Notes: a model not told the origin generated them from the sequence alone. A stretch of DNA of 64,000 nt from Arthrobacter sp. C9C5 (GCF_013359735.1 NZ_JABFMX010000009.1:62001-126000), one strand, 5' to 3'; positions 34,990 to 44,820 are shown, numbered from the stretch's first letter. Made by a program: numbers and translations.

Positions 34990-36704
34990 TGCGTGTCATG
35001 GCCCAAATGGGCATGGTCATGAACCTGGACAAATGCATCGGCTGCCACACCTGCTCCGTGACCTGCAAGCAGGCGTGGACGAACCGTGCCGGCACCGAAT
35101 ACGTCTGGTTCAACAATGTCGAAACCCGCCCCGGGCAGGGGTACCCGCGCCGCTACGAGGACCAGGAGAGGTGGCACGGCGGCTGGGTGCTGAACAAACG
35201 CGGCAAGCTCGTGCTCAAGGCCGGCGGCCGGGTGAAGAAGCTCCTGGGGATCTTCGCCAGCCCGGTCCAGCCCGAGCTCAAGGACTACTACGAGCCGTGG
35301 ACCTACGACTACAAGACCCTCGTGGACGCGCCGCTGGGCGACGACTTTCCGGTGGCGCGGCCAAAGTCCCTGATCACCGGCGAGGACACCAAGATCACCT
35401 GGTCCGCGAACTGGGACGATGACCTGGGCGGCTCCGCAGAGAACGGGCACCTGGACCCGATCGTGGAAAAGGTCCGGCGCGAATCCGAGGACAAGATCAA
35501 GTTCGCCTACGAGCAGACCTTCATGTTCTACCTGCCGCGGATCTGCGAGCACTGCCTGAACCCGTCCTGCATGGCCTCGTGCCCCTCCGGCGCGATCTAC
35601 AAGCGGGTGGAGGACGGGATTGTGCTGGTGGACCAGGACAAGTGCCGCGGCTGGCGGCAATGCGTCACCGGCTGCCCGTACAAGAAGATCTACTTCAACC
35701 ACAAGACCGGCAAGGCCGAGAAGTGTACCTTCTGCTACCCGCGGGTGGAGGTGGGACTCCCGACGGTGTGCTCGGAGACCTGCGTGGGCCGGCTGCGGTA
35801 TCTGGGGTTGTTCCTGTACGACGCCGACGCCGTCACCGCGGCGGCCGCCGTGACGGACCCGCAGGAGCTCTACGACGCCCAGATGGACGTGCTGCTGGAC
35901 CCCAACGACCCGGCCGTCCAGGCCGAGGCACGGGCCCAGGGCATCCCGGCGGACTGGATCGACGCGGCCCGGCGCTCGCCGGTCTACGCCCTCGCCAAGG
36001 TCTATAAGGTGGCTCTGCCGCTGCACCCCGAATACCGGACCATGCCGATGGTCTGGTATGTCCCGCCGCTCTCACCCGTGGTGGACCTGCTGCGGGACCA
36101 AGGGCACGACGGCGAGGACGCCGGCAACCTGTTCGGCGCCATCGACGCGCTGCGCATCCCGGTGGAATACCTCGCGGAGCTCTTCACCGCCGGGGACGCG
36201 GACCGGGTCACCGCAGTGCTGAAGAAGCTCGCGGCGATGCGCTCCTTCATGCGAGGCATCAGCCTCGGCAACGACCCGGACGACTCCATCCCGGAAGCCG
36301 TGGGGATGGACAGCCAGACCATGTACGAGATGTACCGGCTGATGGCGATCGCGAAGTACGAGGAGCGCTACGTGATCCCCAAGGCGCATGTGGAGCAGGC
36401 GCACGACCTTGAGGAGATGGGCTGCTCGCTGGACTTTGAGGGCGGACCGGGCATGCAGGACTCCTCGCCGTTTGGCGAGGCCAGCGGCAGGCCCGTCCCG
36501 GTGGCGGTGGAGACCTTCAATGCCCTCCGGGACCGGCAGACCTCCGGCGCCGCGCCCGGTGAAACGACGCTGCGTGGACGGGTGAACCTCCTGAACTGGG
36601 ACGGCACGGGGGCGCCGGCCGGACTGTTCCCGGAGAAGGCGCCCCCCGGTGCCGGTGGGGGCCCCGGCCCCGGTCCAGGCAGCCAGCCGGGGGACCGGCC
36701 GTGA
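34989..36704 (+). CDS. narH: Respiratory nitrate reductase beta subunit
   Basis: 571 residues carrying four iron-sulfur clusters. The Cys motifs are C16-C19-C22-C26 (CIGCHTCSVTC), CEHCLNPSCMASCP, CRGWRQCVTGCP (Trp replaces one Cys, giving the [3Fe-4S] site) and CTFCYPR with VCSETC. It relays electrons from NarI to NarG. The last 30 residues are a Gly/Pro-rich tail beyond the usual core. Overlaps narJ by GTGA. Confidence 0.96.
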   Translation: MRVMAQMGMVMNLDKCIGCHTCSVTCKQAWTNRAGTEYVWFNNVETRPGQGYPRRYEDQERWHGGWVLNKRGKLVLKAGGRVKKLLGIFASPVQPELKDYYEPWTYDYKTLVDAPLGDDFPVARPKSLITGEDTKITWSANWDDDLGGSAENGHLDPIVEKVRRESEDKIKFAYEQTFMFYLPRICEHCLNPSCMASCPSGAIYKRVEDGIVLVDQDKCRGWRQCVTGCPYKKIYFNHKTGKAEKCTFCYPRVEVGLPTVCSETCVGRLRYLGLFLYDADAVTAAAAVTDPQELYDAQMDVLLDPNDPAVQAEARAQGIPADWIDAARRSPVYALAKVYKVALPLHPEYRTMPMVWYVPPLSPVVDLLRDQGHDGEDAGNLFGAIDALRIPVEYLAELFTAGDADRVTAVLKKLAAMRSFMRGISLGNDPDDSIPEAVGMDSQTMYEMYRLMAIAKYEERYVIPKAHVEQAHDLEEMGCSLDFEGGPGMQDSSPFGEASGRPVPVAVETFNALRDRQTSGAAPGETTLRGRVNLLNWDGTGAPAGLFPEKAPPGAGGGPGPGPGSQPGDRP

Positions 36705-37321
36705 GCCGCCGCGAGCAGGTCCTCTACCTCGCCGCGGCCTGGTGCCTGTCCTACCCGGACGAGGAACTGGTCGGCAGGGTGCCGATGATGCGGGCCGCGC
36801 TGGCCGAGTTTCCCGGCGCCGGGGCGGACTTCGCCGAGGTGCTGGACCGGCTGGACTCCACCCCGCCGCTGGAGCTGCAGGCCCACTATGTGCGCGAGTT
36901 CGACCTCGGCAAGCGCCACGCCCTGCACCTGTCCTACTGGACCGACGGCGATACCCGGCGCCGCGGCGAAGTGCTGGGGAACTTCAAGAAGGCCTACCGG
37001 CAAAGCGACATCCTGGTGGACACCCGCGGTGAACTGCCCGACTACCTCCCGATGGTGCTGGAATACGCCGCGCTGGTGGACCTCGCGGCCGGCCGGGAGC
37101 TGTTGAGCCGGTTCCGGGCCAGCCTGGAGATGCTGCGCTTCGGCCTGCTCCGGGACGACCTCCCACACGCCCGGATCCTGCAGGCCGTCTGCGCCACCCT
37201 GCCGGGGAAATCACCGGCGGATGAGCAGGCCGTGATGCGGATGGCCGGCTACGGTCCGCCCACCGAGGCGGTGGGCCTGGACCCGTATGATCCGCGCTTG
37301 TTGCCCGTGAAGGGGGCCTGA
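36701..37321 (+). CDS. narJ: Nitrate reductase molybdenum cofactor assembly chaperone
   Basis: 206 residues of the NarJ/TorD-like helical family: LAAAWCLSYPDEEL, the central YVREFDLGKRHALHLSYWTDGDTRRRGEVL and LPDYLPMVLEYAAL. It holds NarGH during cofactor insertion and is not part of the mature enzyme. GTG start within the narH stop. Confidence 0.93.
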   Translation: MSRREQVLYLAAAWCLSYPDEELVGRVPMMRAALAEFPGAGADFAEVLDRLDSTPPLELQAHYVREFDLGKRHALHLSYWTDGDTRRRGEVLGNFKKAYRQSDILVDTRGELPDYLPMVLEYAALVDLAAGRELLSRFRASLEMLRFGLLRDDLPHARILQAVCATLPGKSPADEQAVMRMAGYGPPTEAVGLDPYDPRLLPVKGA

Positions 37322-37323
37322 CC

Positions 37324-38157
37324 ATGCTGGCATTAGAGGCCGAGCCAGGATCCGCCGTCGAAATCTCCGCACTGGACATCGTGCTCTGGGGCGTACTGCC
37401 CTACGTTATGGTCGTCGTGCTGGTGGGCGGTCTCATCTGGCGCTACAAATACGACCAGTTCGGCTGGACCACACGGTCCTCCCAGCTCTACGAATCCCGG
37501 CTGCTGCGGATTGCCTCGCCGTTGTTCCACTTCGGCCTGCTCGCCGTGATCGCGGGGCACTTTTTCGGCCTGGTCATTCCGATGGCGTGGACCCAGGCCG
37601 TGGGCATGAGCCAGGAGTTCTACCATTTCAACGCCCTGCTGGTTGGCGGGATCGCCGGGGTGGGGACGCTGGGCGGAATCATCCTGCTGATCTACCGGCG
37701 CCGCACCACCGGGCCGGTCTTCATGGCCACTACGAAGAACGATAAGACCATGTACGTCGTGCTCACCGGCGCGATCGTGTTCGGGCTCTGGACCACCCTG
37801 GCGAGCGTCTTCGAGGGCGAGCACGGGCATAACTACCGCGAGACCGTGGCTCCGTGGTTCCGCTCGCTGTTCATCTTCCAGCCGGACATCGCGGCGATGG
37901 CGGCGGCGCCGTTCTCCTTCCACCTGCACACCCTGGTGGGCATGGCGCTGTTCGTGATCTGGCCGTTCACCCGCCTCGTCCACGCCTTCACGGCGCCGTT
38001 CCACTACCTCTTCCGCCCCTACATCGTGTACCGCTCCCGGGACCGCGACCGGGACGGCAGCCGGGCCGGCGCGGCCGCCACGCGGTCCTCCGGCACCGCC
38101 GCCCGCCGCGGCTGGTCCGCCGTCGGAACCCGCGACCGGGACACCCGCAACCGCTGA
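37324..38157 (+). CDS. narI: Respiratory nitrate reductase gamma subunit (cytochrome b)
   Basis: 277 residues with five membrane helices. Haem-ligand histidines are in PLFHFGLLAVIAGHFFG and FSFHLHTLVGMALFVIWPFTRLVHAF. It oxidises quinol and anchors NarGH to the membrane. A basic, Arg/Asp-rich tail of about 40 residues follows the last helix. Confidence 0.95.
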   Translation: MLALEAEPGSAVEISALDIVLWGVLPYVMVVVLVGGLIWRYKYDQFGWTTRSSQLYESRLLRIASPLFHFGLLAVIAGHFFGLVIPMAWTQAVGMSQEFYHFNALLVGGIAGVGTLGGIILLIYRRRTTGPVFMATTKNDKTMYVVLTGAIVFGLWTTLASVFEGEHGHNYRETVAPWFRSLFIFQPDIAAMAAAPFSFHLHTLVGMALFVIWPFTRLVHAFTAPFHYLFRPYIVYRSRDRDRDGSRAGAAATRSSGTAARRGWSAVGTRDRDTRNR

Positions 38158-38208
38158 GGTGCCGGCGCTCTTGGTGACCCCGCCCCGCTGAATCGAAAGG
38201 AAACCACG

Positions 38209-39429
38209 ATGGCCGGAGCAGTGACCCCGTCCGCAGCCACCGACGGCCGGACGCTCAACCTGGTGCTCGCCACCGCGGCCTCGGTGGCCGGTTTCTGGGC
38301 CTGGAATTCGGTGGCCACCCTGGGGGCCTTCTACACCCAGAACCTCCAGCTCAACCCGGCCACCACGGGCATCCTCGTCGCGATGCCCGTCTTTGTTGGC
38401 TCGCTGGGGAGGATCGTCGTCGGGGCCCTGACGGACAAGTACGGCGGCCGCGCCCTCTTCAGTTTCGTGCTGCTGGCGGCCATTGTCCCGATCCTGCTGG
38501 TGGCCGTCGGGGGCACCATCCGCTCCTTCGCGCTGGTGCTGGGCGCCGGGCTGCTCCTTGGCGTGGCTGGGACGGTCTTCGCCGTCGGCATCCCCTTCGT
38601 CAGCGCTTGGTACGAACCGTCCCGGCGCGGTTTCGCCACCGGGGTGTTCGGCGCCGGGATGGGAGGCACCGCGCTGGCCGCCTTCCTGAACCCCAGGCTG
38701 GTCGCCTGGATCGGGTACTTCCCTACGCACCTGCTGATCGCCGGGGTTCTGGCCGTCATGGCGTCCCTGGTCTGGTTCCTGATGAAGGAGTCCCCGGCCT
38801 GGCACCGCAACGACGCCCCGGTGCTGCCCAAGCTGCTCGACGCCGCCAAGACGCCGGTCACCTGGAAGATGTGTTTCCTCTACGCCGTGGTGTTCGGCGG
38901 ATTCGTGTCCTTCGCAACGTACCTTCCCACCTACCTGCGCGACATTTACAGCTTCGATCCGAGCGCCGCCGGTGCCCGCACTGCCGGGTTCGCCCTCGCC
39001 GCCGTGCTGGCCCGGCCGGTGGGCGGCGTCCTCGCGGACCGGTTCGGACCCAAGCCCGTGGTGATGGTGTCGCTCACCGGCGTCGCCGTGCTGGCCTGGG
39101 TAGTGAATCTACAGCCCGACGGCGATGTGCCCGCCGGCCTGACGTTCGTCGCCATGGCGGCGGCCCTGGGGCTGGGCACCGGCGGCGTCTTCGCCTGGGT
39201 CGGGGTGCTCGCCCCGGCCGGTAAGGTCGGCAGCATCAGCGGGGTGGTCAGCGCCGCCGGCGGCCTGGGCGGCTACTTCCCGCCGCTGGTGATGGGAGCC
39301 ACCTACGACGCCGCGACCCGGAGCTACTCGATCGGGCTGATGCTGCTCGTGGTCACGGCGCTCGCGGCGCTGGCGTTCACGGTCTTCGCCATGCATGGCC
39401 GGGCCAAGGCCAGGGTCGTGCCCGTTTAG
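38209..39429 (+). CDS. narK: Nitrate/nitrite transporter (MFS)
   Basis: 406 residues, 12 predicted helices. Nitrate-porter features include GRIVVGALTDKYGGR between helices 2 and 3 and the glycine-rich GAGMGGTALAAFLNP and GVVSAAGGLGGYFPPLVMG. It exchanges nitrate for nitrite or imports nitrate for NarG. Start ATG 38209 has AAAGGAAACC upstream and follows narI by 51 bases, so it belongs to the same operon. Confidence 0.92.
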   Translation: MAGAVTPSAATDGRTLNLVLATAASVAGFWAWNSVATLGAFYTQNLQLNPATTGILVAMPVFVGSLGRIVVGALTDKYGGRALFSFVLLAAIVPILLVAVGGTIRSFALVLGAGLLLGVAGTVFAVGIPFVSAWYEPSRRGFATGVFGAGMGGTALAAFLNPRLVAWIGYFPTHLLIAGVLAVMASLVWFLMKESPAWHRNDAPVLPKLLDAAKTPVTWKMCFLYAVVFGGFVSFATYLPTYLRDIYSFDPSAAGARTAGFALAAVLARPVGGVLADRFGPKPVVMVSLTGVAVLAWVVNLQPDGDVPAGLTFVAMAAALGLGTGGVFAWVGVLAPAGKVGSISGVVSAAGGLGGYFPPLVMGATYDAATRSYSIGLMLLVVTALAALAFTVFAMHGRAKARVVPV

Positions 39430-39453
39430 GGGCCCCTAAGTGTCCGTTCGCGC
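39429..39453. repeat. Dispersed AAGTGTCCGTTCGCG repeat, single copy
   Basis: GGGGCCCCTAAGTGTCCGTTCGCGC lies between convergent narK and the DUF445 gene. The preceding TAGGGGCCCCTA (39427-39438) is a perfect palindrome that includes the narK stop codon. It is the same element as at 31061-31157 and 61914-61978 and probably acts as a terminator here. (The quoted element is 25 bases; its defining core is AAGTGTCCGTTCGCG.). Confidence 0.65.
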
Positions 39454-39470
39454 TTCGTCCGCGCGGGGGA

Positions 39471-40781
39471 TTAGCCGAAGACGAGGTGTGCGGCGGTGAA
39501 GATGGCGAGCCCGGCGAGGGCTCCCACCACGGTGCCGTTGATCCGGATGAACTGCAGGTCCTTGCCGACCTGGAGTTCGATCTTCTGCGAGGTCTCCTCG
39601 GCGTCCCAGCGGGCCACGGTATCGGTGATGACGCCGGCAATGTCCGAACGGTAGTTGTTCACCAGGTACCCCGCGGCGTCGCCGATCCACGTGTTCACCT
39701 TGCCGGCCAGTTCCGGGTCGACCACCAGCCGGGTGCCGAAGTCGTGCACGGCGGCCTTGAACTTCACCGTCAGTTCGCTGTGCGGATCGTCGACGGCGGC
39801 CAGCAGCGCGGCCTTGACCGTGCCCCAGGTGCGGGAGGCGAGTTCGCGGACCTCCGGGTCGCCCAGCACCTGGGCCTTGACGCCCTCGGCGCGGGCGATC
39901 ATGACCGGATCGTGCTGCAGGTCCTGGGCCAGCTCTTTGAGGTATTTGTCGATGGAGAGCCGGACCTGGTGTTGCGGATCCGCCTGCACGGCACGGGTGA
40001 ATTTCAGGATCTCCACGTAGACCTTGTCGCCTACGAGCCCGTCCACGAACGTCGGCACCCAGGTGGGGGAACGGTCCGTGACCAGCCGGTTGACCGTCTC
40101 ATGGTTGTCCCGCACCCAGTCCACCGTCCGGTCCACGAGCAGGTCCACGAGCGCGTGGTGGTGGCCGTCGTCGAACACGCGCTGGGCGAGCCGGCCCACC
40201 GGCGGTCCCCACGGCGGAGCCAGCAGGTGCCGGCGGACCATGCCCTCGATGACGGCCTGGACGTCGTCGTCGTTCAGCACCGTGAAGGCGCCGCGGATCA
40301 CGGCGGCACCTTCCTTGGCCACCCGCTCGGCGCCGCCGGGCCCGGACAGCCAGCCGCCGACCTTGCGCGCGATGTCCACGCTGGCCAGTTTCTCCTTCAC
40401 CACCTGTTCGGAGAGGAAGTTGGTTTCCACGAATTCGCCCAGCGACGCCCCGATCTGGTCCTTGCGCCGCGGGATGATCGCGGTGTGCGGGATCTTCAGA
40501 CCCAGCGGGTACTTGAACAGGGCCGTCACCGCGAACCAGTCCGCGAGGGCGCCCACCATGCCGCCCTCGGCCGCGGCCCGGACGTACTCGAGCCACGGGT
40601 ACTGCTTCTGCAGGGCGAAGGCGACCACGAAAATGACGGCCATGCCGATCAGCAGCGACACGGCCAGCAGCTTCATCTTCCGCAGCGCCGCGGCCTTTTC
40701 GGCGTCCGCGGCGGAGAGCCGGTGTCCGACGGCGGCCGGGGGGACGGCGGGACGGGAGGGTCGTTCAGTGTTCACCTGCAT
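39471..40781 (-). CDS. DUF445 family membrane protein
   Basis: 436 residues. One hydrophobic helix near residues 38-58, the DUF445 hallmark AEGGMVGALADWFAVTALFKYP and IPHTAIIPRRKDQIG, a long helical middle, and a C-terminal membrane segment (VVGALAGLAIFTAAHLVFG). The function of the family is unknown. Convergent with narK and divergent from the phosphodiesterase gene. Confidence 0.85.
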   Translation of the reverse strand: MQVNTERPSRPAVPPAAVGHRLSAADAEKAAALRKMKLLAVSLLIGMAVIFVVAFALQKQYPWLEYVRAAAEGGMVGALADWFAVTALFKYPLGLKIPHTAIIPRRKDQIGASLGEFVETNFLSEQVVKEKLASVDIARKVGGWLSGPGGAERVAKEGAAVIRGAFTVLNDDDVQAVIEGMVRRHLLAPPWGPPVGRLAQRVFDDGHHHALVDLLVDRTVDWVRDNHETVNRLVTDRSPTWVPTFVDGLVGDKVYVEILKFTRAVQADPQHQVRLSIDKYLKELAQDLQHDPVMIARAEGVKAQVLGDPEVRELASRTWGTVKAALLAAVDDPHSELTVKFKAAVHDFGTRLVVDPELAGKVNTWIGDAAGYLVNNYRSDIAGVITDTVARWDAEETSQKIELQVGKDLQFIRINGTVVGALAGLAIFTAAHLVFG

Positions 40782-40831
40782 GTGCCCAGCCTAGCCGCGC
40801 ATCCGTAACCGACGTCCGCTAACGTGTCAGC

Positions 40832-41719
40832 ATGACTACCGAGGAGTCCGCCGCCGCCCGCCCGCTGGTCTACGCCCACCGTGGCGCCAGCGAAGCCTTC
40901 GCCGAGCACACCCGTGCCGCCTATCTGCAGGCGATCGCCGACGGCGCCGACGGCGTCGAATGCGACATCCACCTGACCCGCGACCAGCACGCGGTGCTGC
41001 TCCACGACGCCAACCTGGACCGCACCTCGGACGGCACCGGCCCGGTCGCGGACCGCACCCTGGCGGAATTGCGGCTGCTGGACTTCTGCTCCTGGAAGGG
41101 CGCCCGGATCCCCGAGGAATACGGCGCCCGGTCCGAGCAGTTCCTCACGCTCCCCGAACTGCTGGACATCCTGCGCCTGGCCGGCCGCGAGATCGGGCTG
41201 GCGATCGAACTCAAACACCCCAGCCCCTACCAGCTCAAGCTCGAGGACCGGGTCCTGGCGGTCCTCGAGTCCGAGGGCTGGGACCGGACCACCTCGATGC
41301 TGGACAACATCCGGGTCTCCTTCATGAGCTTCAGCCCCGACTCGGTGAAGCACCTGCTCCAGAGCGTGCCCGCCGCGGCCATCTGCCAGCTCGTGGACGA
41401 CGTGAACGTGGAGGAAATCCGCGAGGAACTCGGCCTCGGGGCCATCACCGGCGGCGCCCTCGCCAACGTCATGAAAGCTGCGCAGACGGAGGGGGAGCGG
41501 ATCCTGGACGACTGCGAGGTGGGCCTGGCCGGGCCCGGTATCGGCTACGTGCGCGGCCACTCCCGCACCGTCCGGCGCTGGCTCGGTTCGGGCCGCCGCT
41601 TCCGGGTCTGGACCGTGGACTCGGCGGACGATGTCGACTTATGCCGTGAACTGGGCATCCACGAGATCACCACCAACCGGCCGGCCGAGGTCCGCGCCCA
41701 GCTGCTCGCCCCGCTCTGA
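40832..41719 (+). CDS. Glycerophosphodiester phosphodiesterase
   Basis: 295-residue GDPD-family TIM barrel: AHRGASEAFAEHT with the catalytic His-Arg, the metal ligands and second His in VECDIHLTRDQHAVLLHD, LAIELKHPS and VWTVDSADDVDLC. It releases glycerol 3-phosphate from glycerophosphodiesters. No signal peptide, so cytoplasmic. Confidence 0.9.
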   Translation: MTTEESAAARPLVYAHRGASEAFAEHTRAAYLQAIADGADGVECDIHLTRDQHAVLLHDANLDRTSDGTGPVADRTLAELRLLDFCSWKGARIPEEYGARSEQFLTLPELLDILRLAGREIGLAIELKHPSPYQLKLEDRVLAVLESEGWDRTTSMLDNIRVSFMSFSPDSVKHLLQSVPAAAICQLVDDVNVEEIREELGLGAITGGALANVMKAAQTEGERILDDCEVGLAGPGIGYVRGHSRTVRRWLGSGRRFRVWTVDSADDVDLCRELGIHEITTNRPAEVRAQLLAPL

Positions 41720-41734
41720 GGAGCCGGGGCCGGA

Positions 41735-41878
41735 TCACCGGAATTGCGACATGGTGGTCAAGGCTGCATCGAAGGACCGGTTCTCCCAGGGCCGCCGGTG
41801 CCGCAACAGTAGTTGCTCGGATCGGGCGGCCTCGCCGGGTGTGTCTGAGTTGGAACGGTTCCTGCGGGGATTTCTCAT
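41735..41878 (-). CDS. Possible small protein divergent from soxR
   Basis: 47 codons from an ATG with AGGA upstream, ending just before the convergent phosphodiesterase stop. The product is short, basic and Arg/Ser-rich with no recognised motif. I list it because the SoxR box on this strand sits between TTGACC and TTGAGT with the 19-base spacing typical of MerR-type promoters. It may equally be non-coding leader or remnant sequence; the 255-base gap holds nothing else. Confidence 0.25.
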   Translation of the reverse strand: MRNPRRNRSNSDTPGEAARSEQLLLRHRRPWENRSFDAALTTMSQFR

Positions 41879-41924
41879 GGTCCTGCTTTCCAGCGAGTGG
41901 GAATCTGTCAGATAACACTCAACA

Positions 41925-41944
41925 ACCTCAAGTCGACTTGAGGT
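41925..41944. promoter_or_regulatory. SoxR box
   Basis: CCTCAAGTCGACTTGAGG inside a perfect 20-bp palindrome. It differs from the E. coli soxS operator CCTCAAGTTAACTTGAGG only in the two central bases. It lies 29 bases upstream of the soxR start, so autoregulation is expected; a divergent minus-strand promoter also overlaps it. Confidence 0.88.
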
Positions 41945-41973
41945 CAAGTTCGCCGGCCTGGCAGACTGCTCCG

Positions 41974-42444
41974 GTGCCCCACAGCCCTGATTCCCTGATG
42001 TCCATTGGCGAGATCGCCTCCCGGGCCGGCATTACCGTGCCGACGCTGCGCTATTACGAGGAGCGCGGCCTCGTGCACTCCCAACGCACCACTGGCAACC
42101 AACGCCGATACAAGCGGATGTCCCTGCGCCGACTGGCCGTCATAGCCGCCGGACAGCGCGTCGGCCTGTCCCTCGAACAGATCAAGTCGGCCCTTGATGA
42201 ACTCCCCTTAGACAAGGCGCCGTCCCAGGCCGACTGGACTGCTATGAGCCAGCGTTGGGCCGGCCTGGTGGCACGGCGGATCAGCGAACTCCAAGTACTG
42301 GAACGCTCGCTGGAGAGCTGCATCGGATGCGGGTGCCTGTCCCTGGGCCGCTGCTCCCTGATCAACCCGGATGACGCAGCCGCCGCAGAAGGCAGCGGGT
42401 CGCGCTGGAGCCGCCGGGCCCGCCAGGCGGGCGCTGCCTCTTAG
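41974..42444 (+). CDS. soxR: Redox-sensitive transcriptional regulator SoxR
   Basis: 156 residues from GTG 41974 (an ATG at 41998 is the alternative; neither has a strong ribosome-binding site). The MerR helix-turn-helix IGEIASRAGITVPTLRYYEERGLV is followed by the dimerisation helix and the [2Fe-2S] cysteines C116, C119, C121 and C127 (CIGCGCLSLGRC), exactly the SoxR C-x2-C-x-C-x5-C pattern. It senses redox-cycling compounds and switches promoters with long spacers. The SoxR box lies directly upstream. Confidence 0.92.
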   Translation: MPHSPDSLMSIGEIASRAGITVPTLRYYEERGLVHSQRTTGNQRRYKRMSLRRLAVIAAGQRVGLSLEQIKSALDELPLDKAPSQADWTAMSQRWAGLVARRISELQVLERSLESCIGCGCLSLGRCSLINPDDAAAAEGSGSRWSRRARQAGAAS

Positions 42445-42658
42445 CCGGGAAGCTCCCCGATGGCGGACGAGGCTACCGGGTTTTTCGAGGTTGGTACGGC
42501 CGGGGACACTTACTGCCGTTCTTGCCTTGGCAGCGAGGATTCAGCCTGACATTATGGCTGCCAATTGAGTGGAGCGGCGTGCCATGACGGTTCCGTAACG
42601 GCCTTGGAACGGAGGAGCCACGAAAACCGCGCGTCAAACGCGACCGAAGGAGCACCCG

Positions 42659-43177
42659 ATGACCCCCGACACTTCCGGAAGCGTGCGCACCCTGGGCGCC
42701 TTGGGAACGGCGGACGGCAAAGGGATGGTCCGACTTGAAGACCGGTTCGACGTCGGTAGGGAGGACCTTTGGTCAGCCCTCACCGACCCCAGCCGCCTCG
42801 CGCATTGGCTCGGTGAGGTGGAAGGCGATCTCCGCCAGGGCGGTGAGTACCGCGCGCACTACTTTGCCAGCGGATGGGAAGGCACCTGTCGCGTGCAAGT
42901 GTGCCAGCCTCCACAGCGGTTGCTGCTTCTGACCGAATCCCCTGACGAACCGGACGGCGTGATCGAGGTGACGCTTACCGCCGACGGCGACCAAACCATC
43001 CTGGTCATCGAAGACCGTGGCTTACCCCTGGAGCAGATCGCCGCCTATGGGGCGGGAGACCAGATTCACCTCGAAGACCTCGCCGCCTACCTCTCCGGCC
43101 GTGAACCCTGTGATGCTCGGGCCCGGTGGCAGGAACTCCACCCCGCCTACCAGGAGCTGGCCGCAAGCCTCGCCTAG
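42659..43177 (+). CDS. SRPBCC (AHSA1-like) domain protein
   Basis: 172 residues: VRLEDRFDVGREDLWSALTDPSRLAHWLGEVEGDLRQGGEYRA is the START/AHSA1 opening, then the strand GVIEVTLTADGDQTILVIEDRGLP. The fold binds hydrophobic ligands or assists chaperones; the role here is unknown. AAGGAG site before ATG. The 214-base gap upstream holds no convincing gene. It could belong to the SoxR response by proximity only. Confidence 0.8.
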   Translation: MTPDTSGSVRTLGALGTADGKGMVRLEDRFDVGREDLWSALTDPSRLAHWLGEVEGDLRQGGEYRAHYFASGWEGTCRVQVCQPPQRLLLLTESPDEPDGVIEVTLTADGDQTILVIEDRGLPLEQIAAYGAGDQIHLEDLAAYLSGREPCDARARWQELHPAYQELAASLA

Positions 43178-43179
43178 CA

Positions 43180-43203
43180 GGCGGCGGATCTGTGTGCGCC
43201 GCC
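43180..43203. terminator. Terminator hairpin between convergent genes
   Basis: GGCGGCG at 43180-43186 pairs with CGCCGCC at 43197-43203 around a 10-base loop, between the SRPBCC gene and the convergent ABC permease gene. Confidence 0.5.
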
Positions 43204-43227
43204 CAGCAGGTGCCAATGGTGGTGCCC

Positions 43228-44820
43228 TTACGCGGCCAGGTCCCGACGCCGCCAGCCGAGATAGCCCAAGACGGCGAGTCCGGCGGCGACGGCGGTCAGG
43301 GCCACCAGCGCGGGCACAGCGTCGGTGCCCACCGGCAGCAGCGGGGAGTGCCGGAACGGCGAGAGATCCATGAGCCATCCCGGGGCGTTCCAGAGCACGC
43401 CGAACTCTCCGAGCGCCACGAAGGCTAGCAGCACGCCCCAGACCGCGCCGGCCAGCCGGGGCACCCAGCCAAACACCGCCAGCGCCACGCTGGTCAGCAC
43501 CCACGCTGCGGGAATCTGCGCGAGCGAGGCGACCGTGGCACTGCCCACCAGCCCGCTGTCCTGGACGGCGGCTGCGGCACCGACACCGATCGAGACCCCG
43601 GCTAGCACCATCAGCACCGCGACTCCGGCCAGTGCGAAAACGAAGTGGCTGCTTGCCCAGCGGCTGCGCGTGGTAGCCGTCCCCAGCAGCGCTTCGGTGT
43701 GCCCGGCGGACTCCTCGCTGCGCAGATGGTTCACCGCCGCCACCCCGTAAGCCGCGGCCAGCAGGCCCATGATGCTGATCTCCGCGGCCAGGAAGGCGTC
43801 CCGCAGCGCGGATGCGCCGCCGATCAGTTTGATCAGGTCCTGCGCGTTGGGGGAACTGAGCATCTCCGCCACATTGCTGACCAGCGAGCCGATGACGACG
43901 CCGAAGACGACGAACGCCGCGGCCCAGGCCAGCCACACCCTGTGCTGCAGGCGCACGGCCAAAGCCCAGACCCCGGAGAGCGAGCCGACTGCGGGGCCGG
44001 GACGTTCGTCGCGGAGCCCCGCGCCCAGGTCCCGGCGCGCCCGGAGCACAAAGGCCGCCGGGATGAGGAGAACACACAGTGCGACCGGCAGCGCCAGCAC
44101 CCACCATCGGTCCCCGGCGAACGCCCGGATCTGCTGGTTCCAGCCGATCGGTGAGAGCCAGGATAGGAACGAGGGCCCCGGTTCGGCAAGGTCTCCGACG
44201 GCGCGCAGGCCGTAGGTGACGGCGATGACGCCAACGCTCAAGCCGGTGGCAGCGCGGGCGCTCGCGGTCAGTTGCGCGGCGACGCCGGCCACGGCGCTGA
44301 AGGCCATCCCGGTTGCGGCCCAGCCTAGGCCGAAGGCCAGCGACCCGGCAGCCGGCAGGCCGCCGGCGGCGAGGGCGGCGGCGGACAGCAGTCCCACGGC
44401 CAGGCTGGCGCCTAGGCCGATAATGAGGGCGGCGGCCAGGGCGGCGTCGCGTCCCAGCCGGCCGCCGCCGAGCAGCTCGAGGCGTCCGCCCTCCTCGTCG
44501 GCCCGGGTATGCCGGATGATCAGGATGACCATGAGAACCGCGAGGATGGCGGTCATGAACGCGGTGTACTTGATCAGCGAGAGCGCCCCAAGGGAGGCGG
44601 GATCGTAGATCCGCCCGAACATCGCCACCATCGACGCGGTGGCATTCACGGCATTGGCGGCTTCGATCCGGCTGCGGACGTCTGGGTAGAGGTCCGCGCC
44701 GGCCACCGCCGTCGAGTAGGCAACGACGGCGAATCCCAGCACCCACACCGGCAGCAGCCACCGGTCCCGCCGCAGCCCCAGCCGGACCAGCGTTCCGGTG
44801 CCGGCCAGCGTCTCAGGCAT
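43228..44820 (-). CDS. ABC exporter permease
   Basis: 530 residues with about 12 hydrophobic segments in two similar halves, as in actinobacterial antibiotic-export permeases (TetR-linked ABC-2 type, for example polyketide exporters). No ATPase motifs. Start ATG 44820 overlaps the ATPase stop by 8 bases; the upstream open frame is not coding. It would pair with the ATPase to export a drug or lipid-like molecule. Confidence 0.83.
   Translation of the reverse strand: MPETLAGTGTLVRLGLRRDRWLLPVWVLGFAVVAYSTAVAGADLYPDVRSRIEAANAVNATASMVAMFGRIYDPASLGALSLIKYTAFMTAILAVLMVILIIRHTRADEEGGRLELLGGGRLGRDAALAAALIIGLGASLAVGLLSAAALAAGGLPAAGSLAFGLGWAATGMAFSAVAGVAAQLTASARAATGLSVGVIAVTYGLRAVGDLAEPGPSFLSWLSPIGWNQQIRAFAGDRWWVLALPVALCVLLIPAAFVLRARRDLGAGLRDERPGPAVGSLSGVWALAVRLQHRVWLAWAAAFVVFGVVIGSLVSNVAEMLSSPNAQDLIKLIGGASALRDAFLAAEISIMGLLAAAYGVAAVNHLRSEESAGHTEALLGTATTRSRWASSHFVFALAGVAVLMVLAGVSIGVGAAAAVQDSGLVGSATVASLAQIPAAWVLTSVALAVFGWVPRLAGAVWGVLLAFVALGEFGVLWNAPGWLMDLSPFRHSPLLPVGTDAVPALVALTAVAAGLAVLGYLGWRRRDLAA

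Noticed and set aside
42473..42655. 60-codon minus frame between soxR and the SRPBCC gene
   Set aside because: No ribosome-binding site, basic low-information product, and it faces the plus-strand leader.
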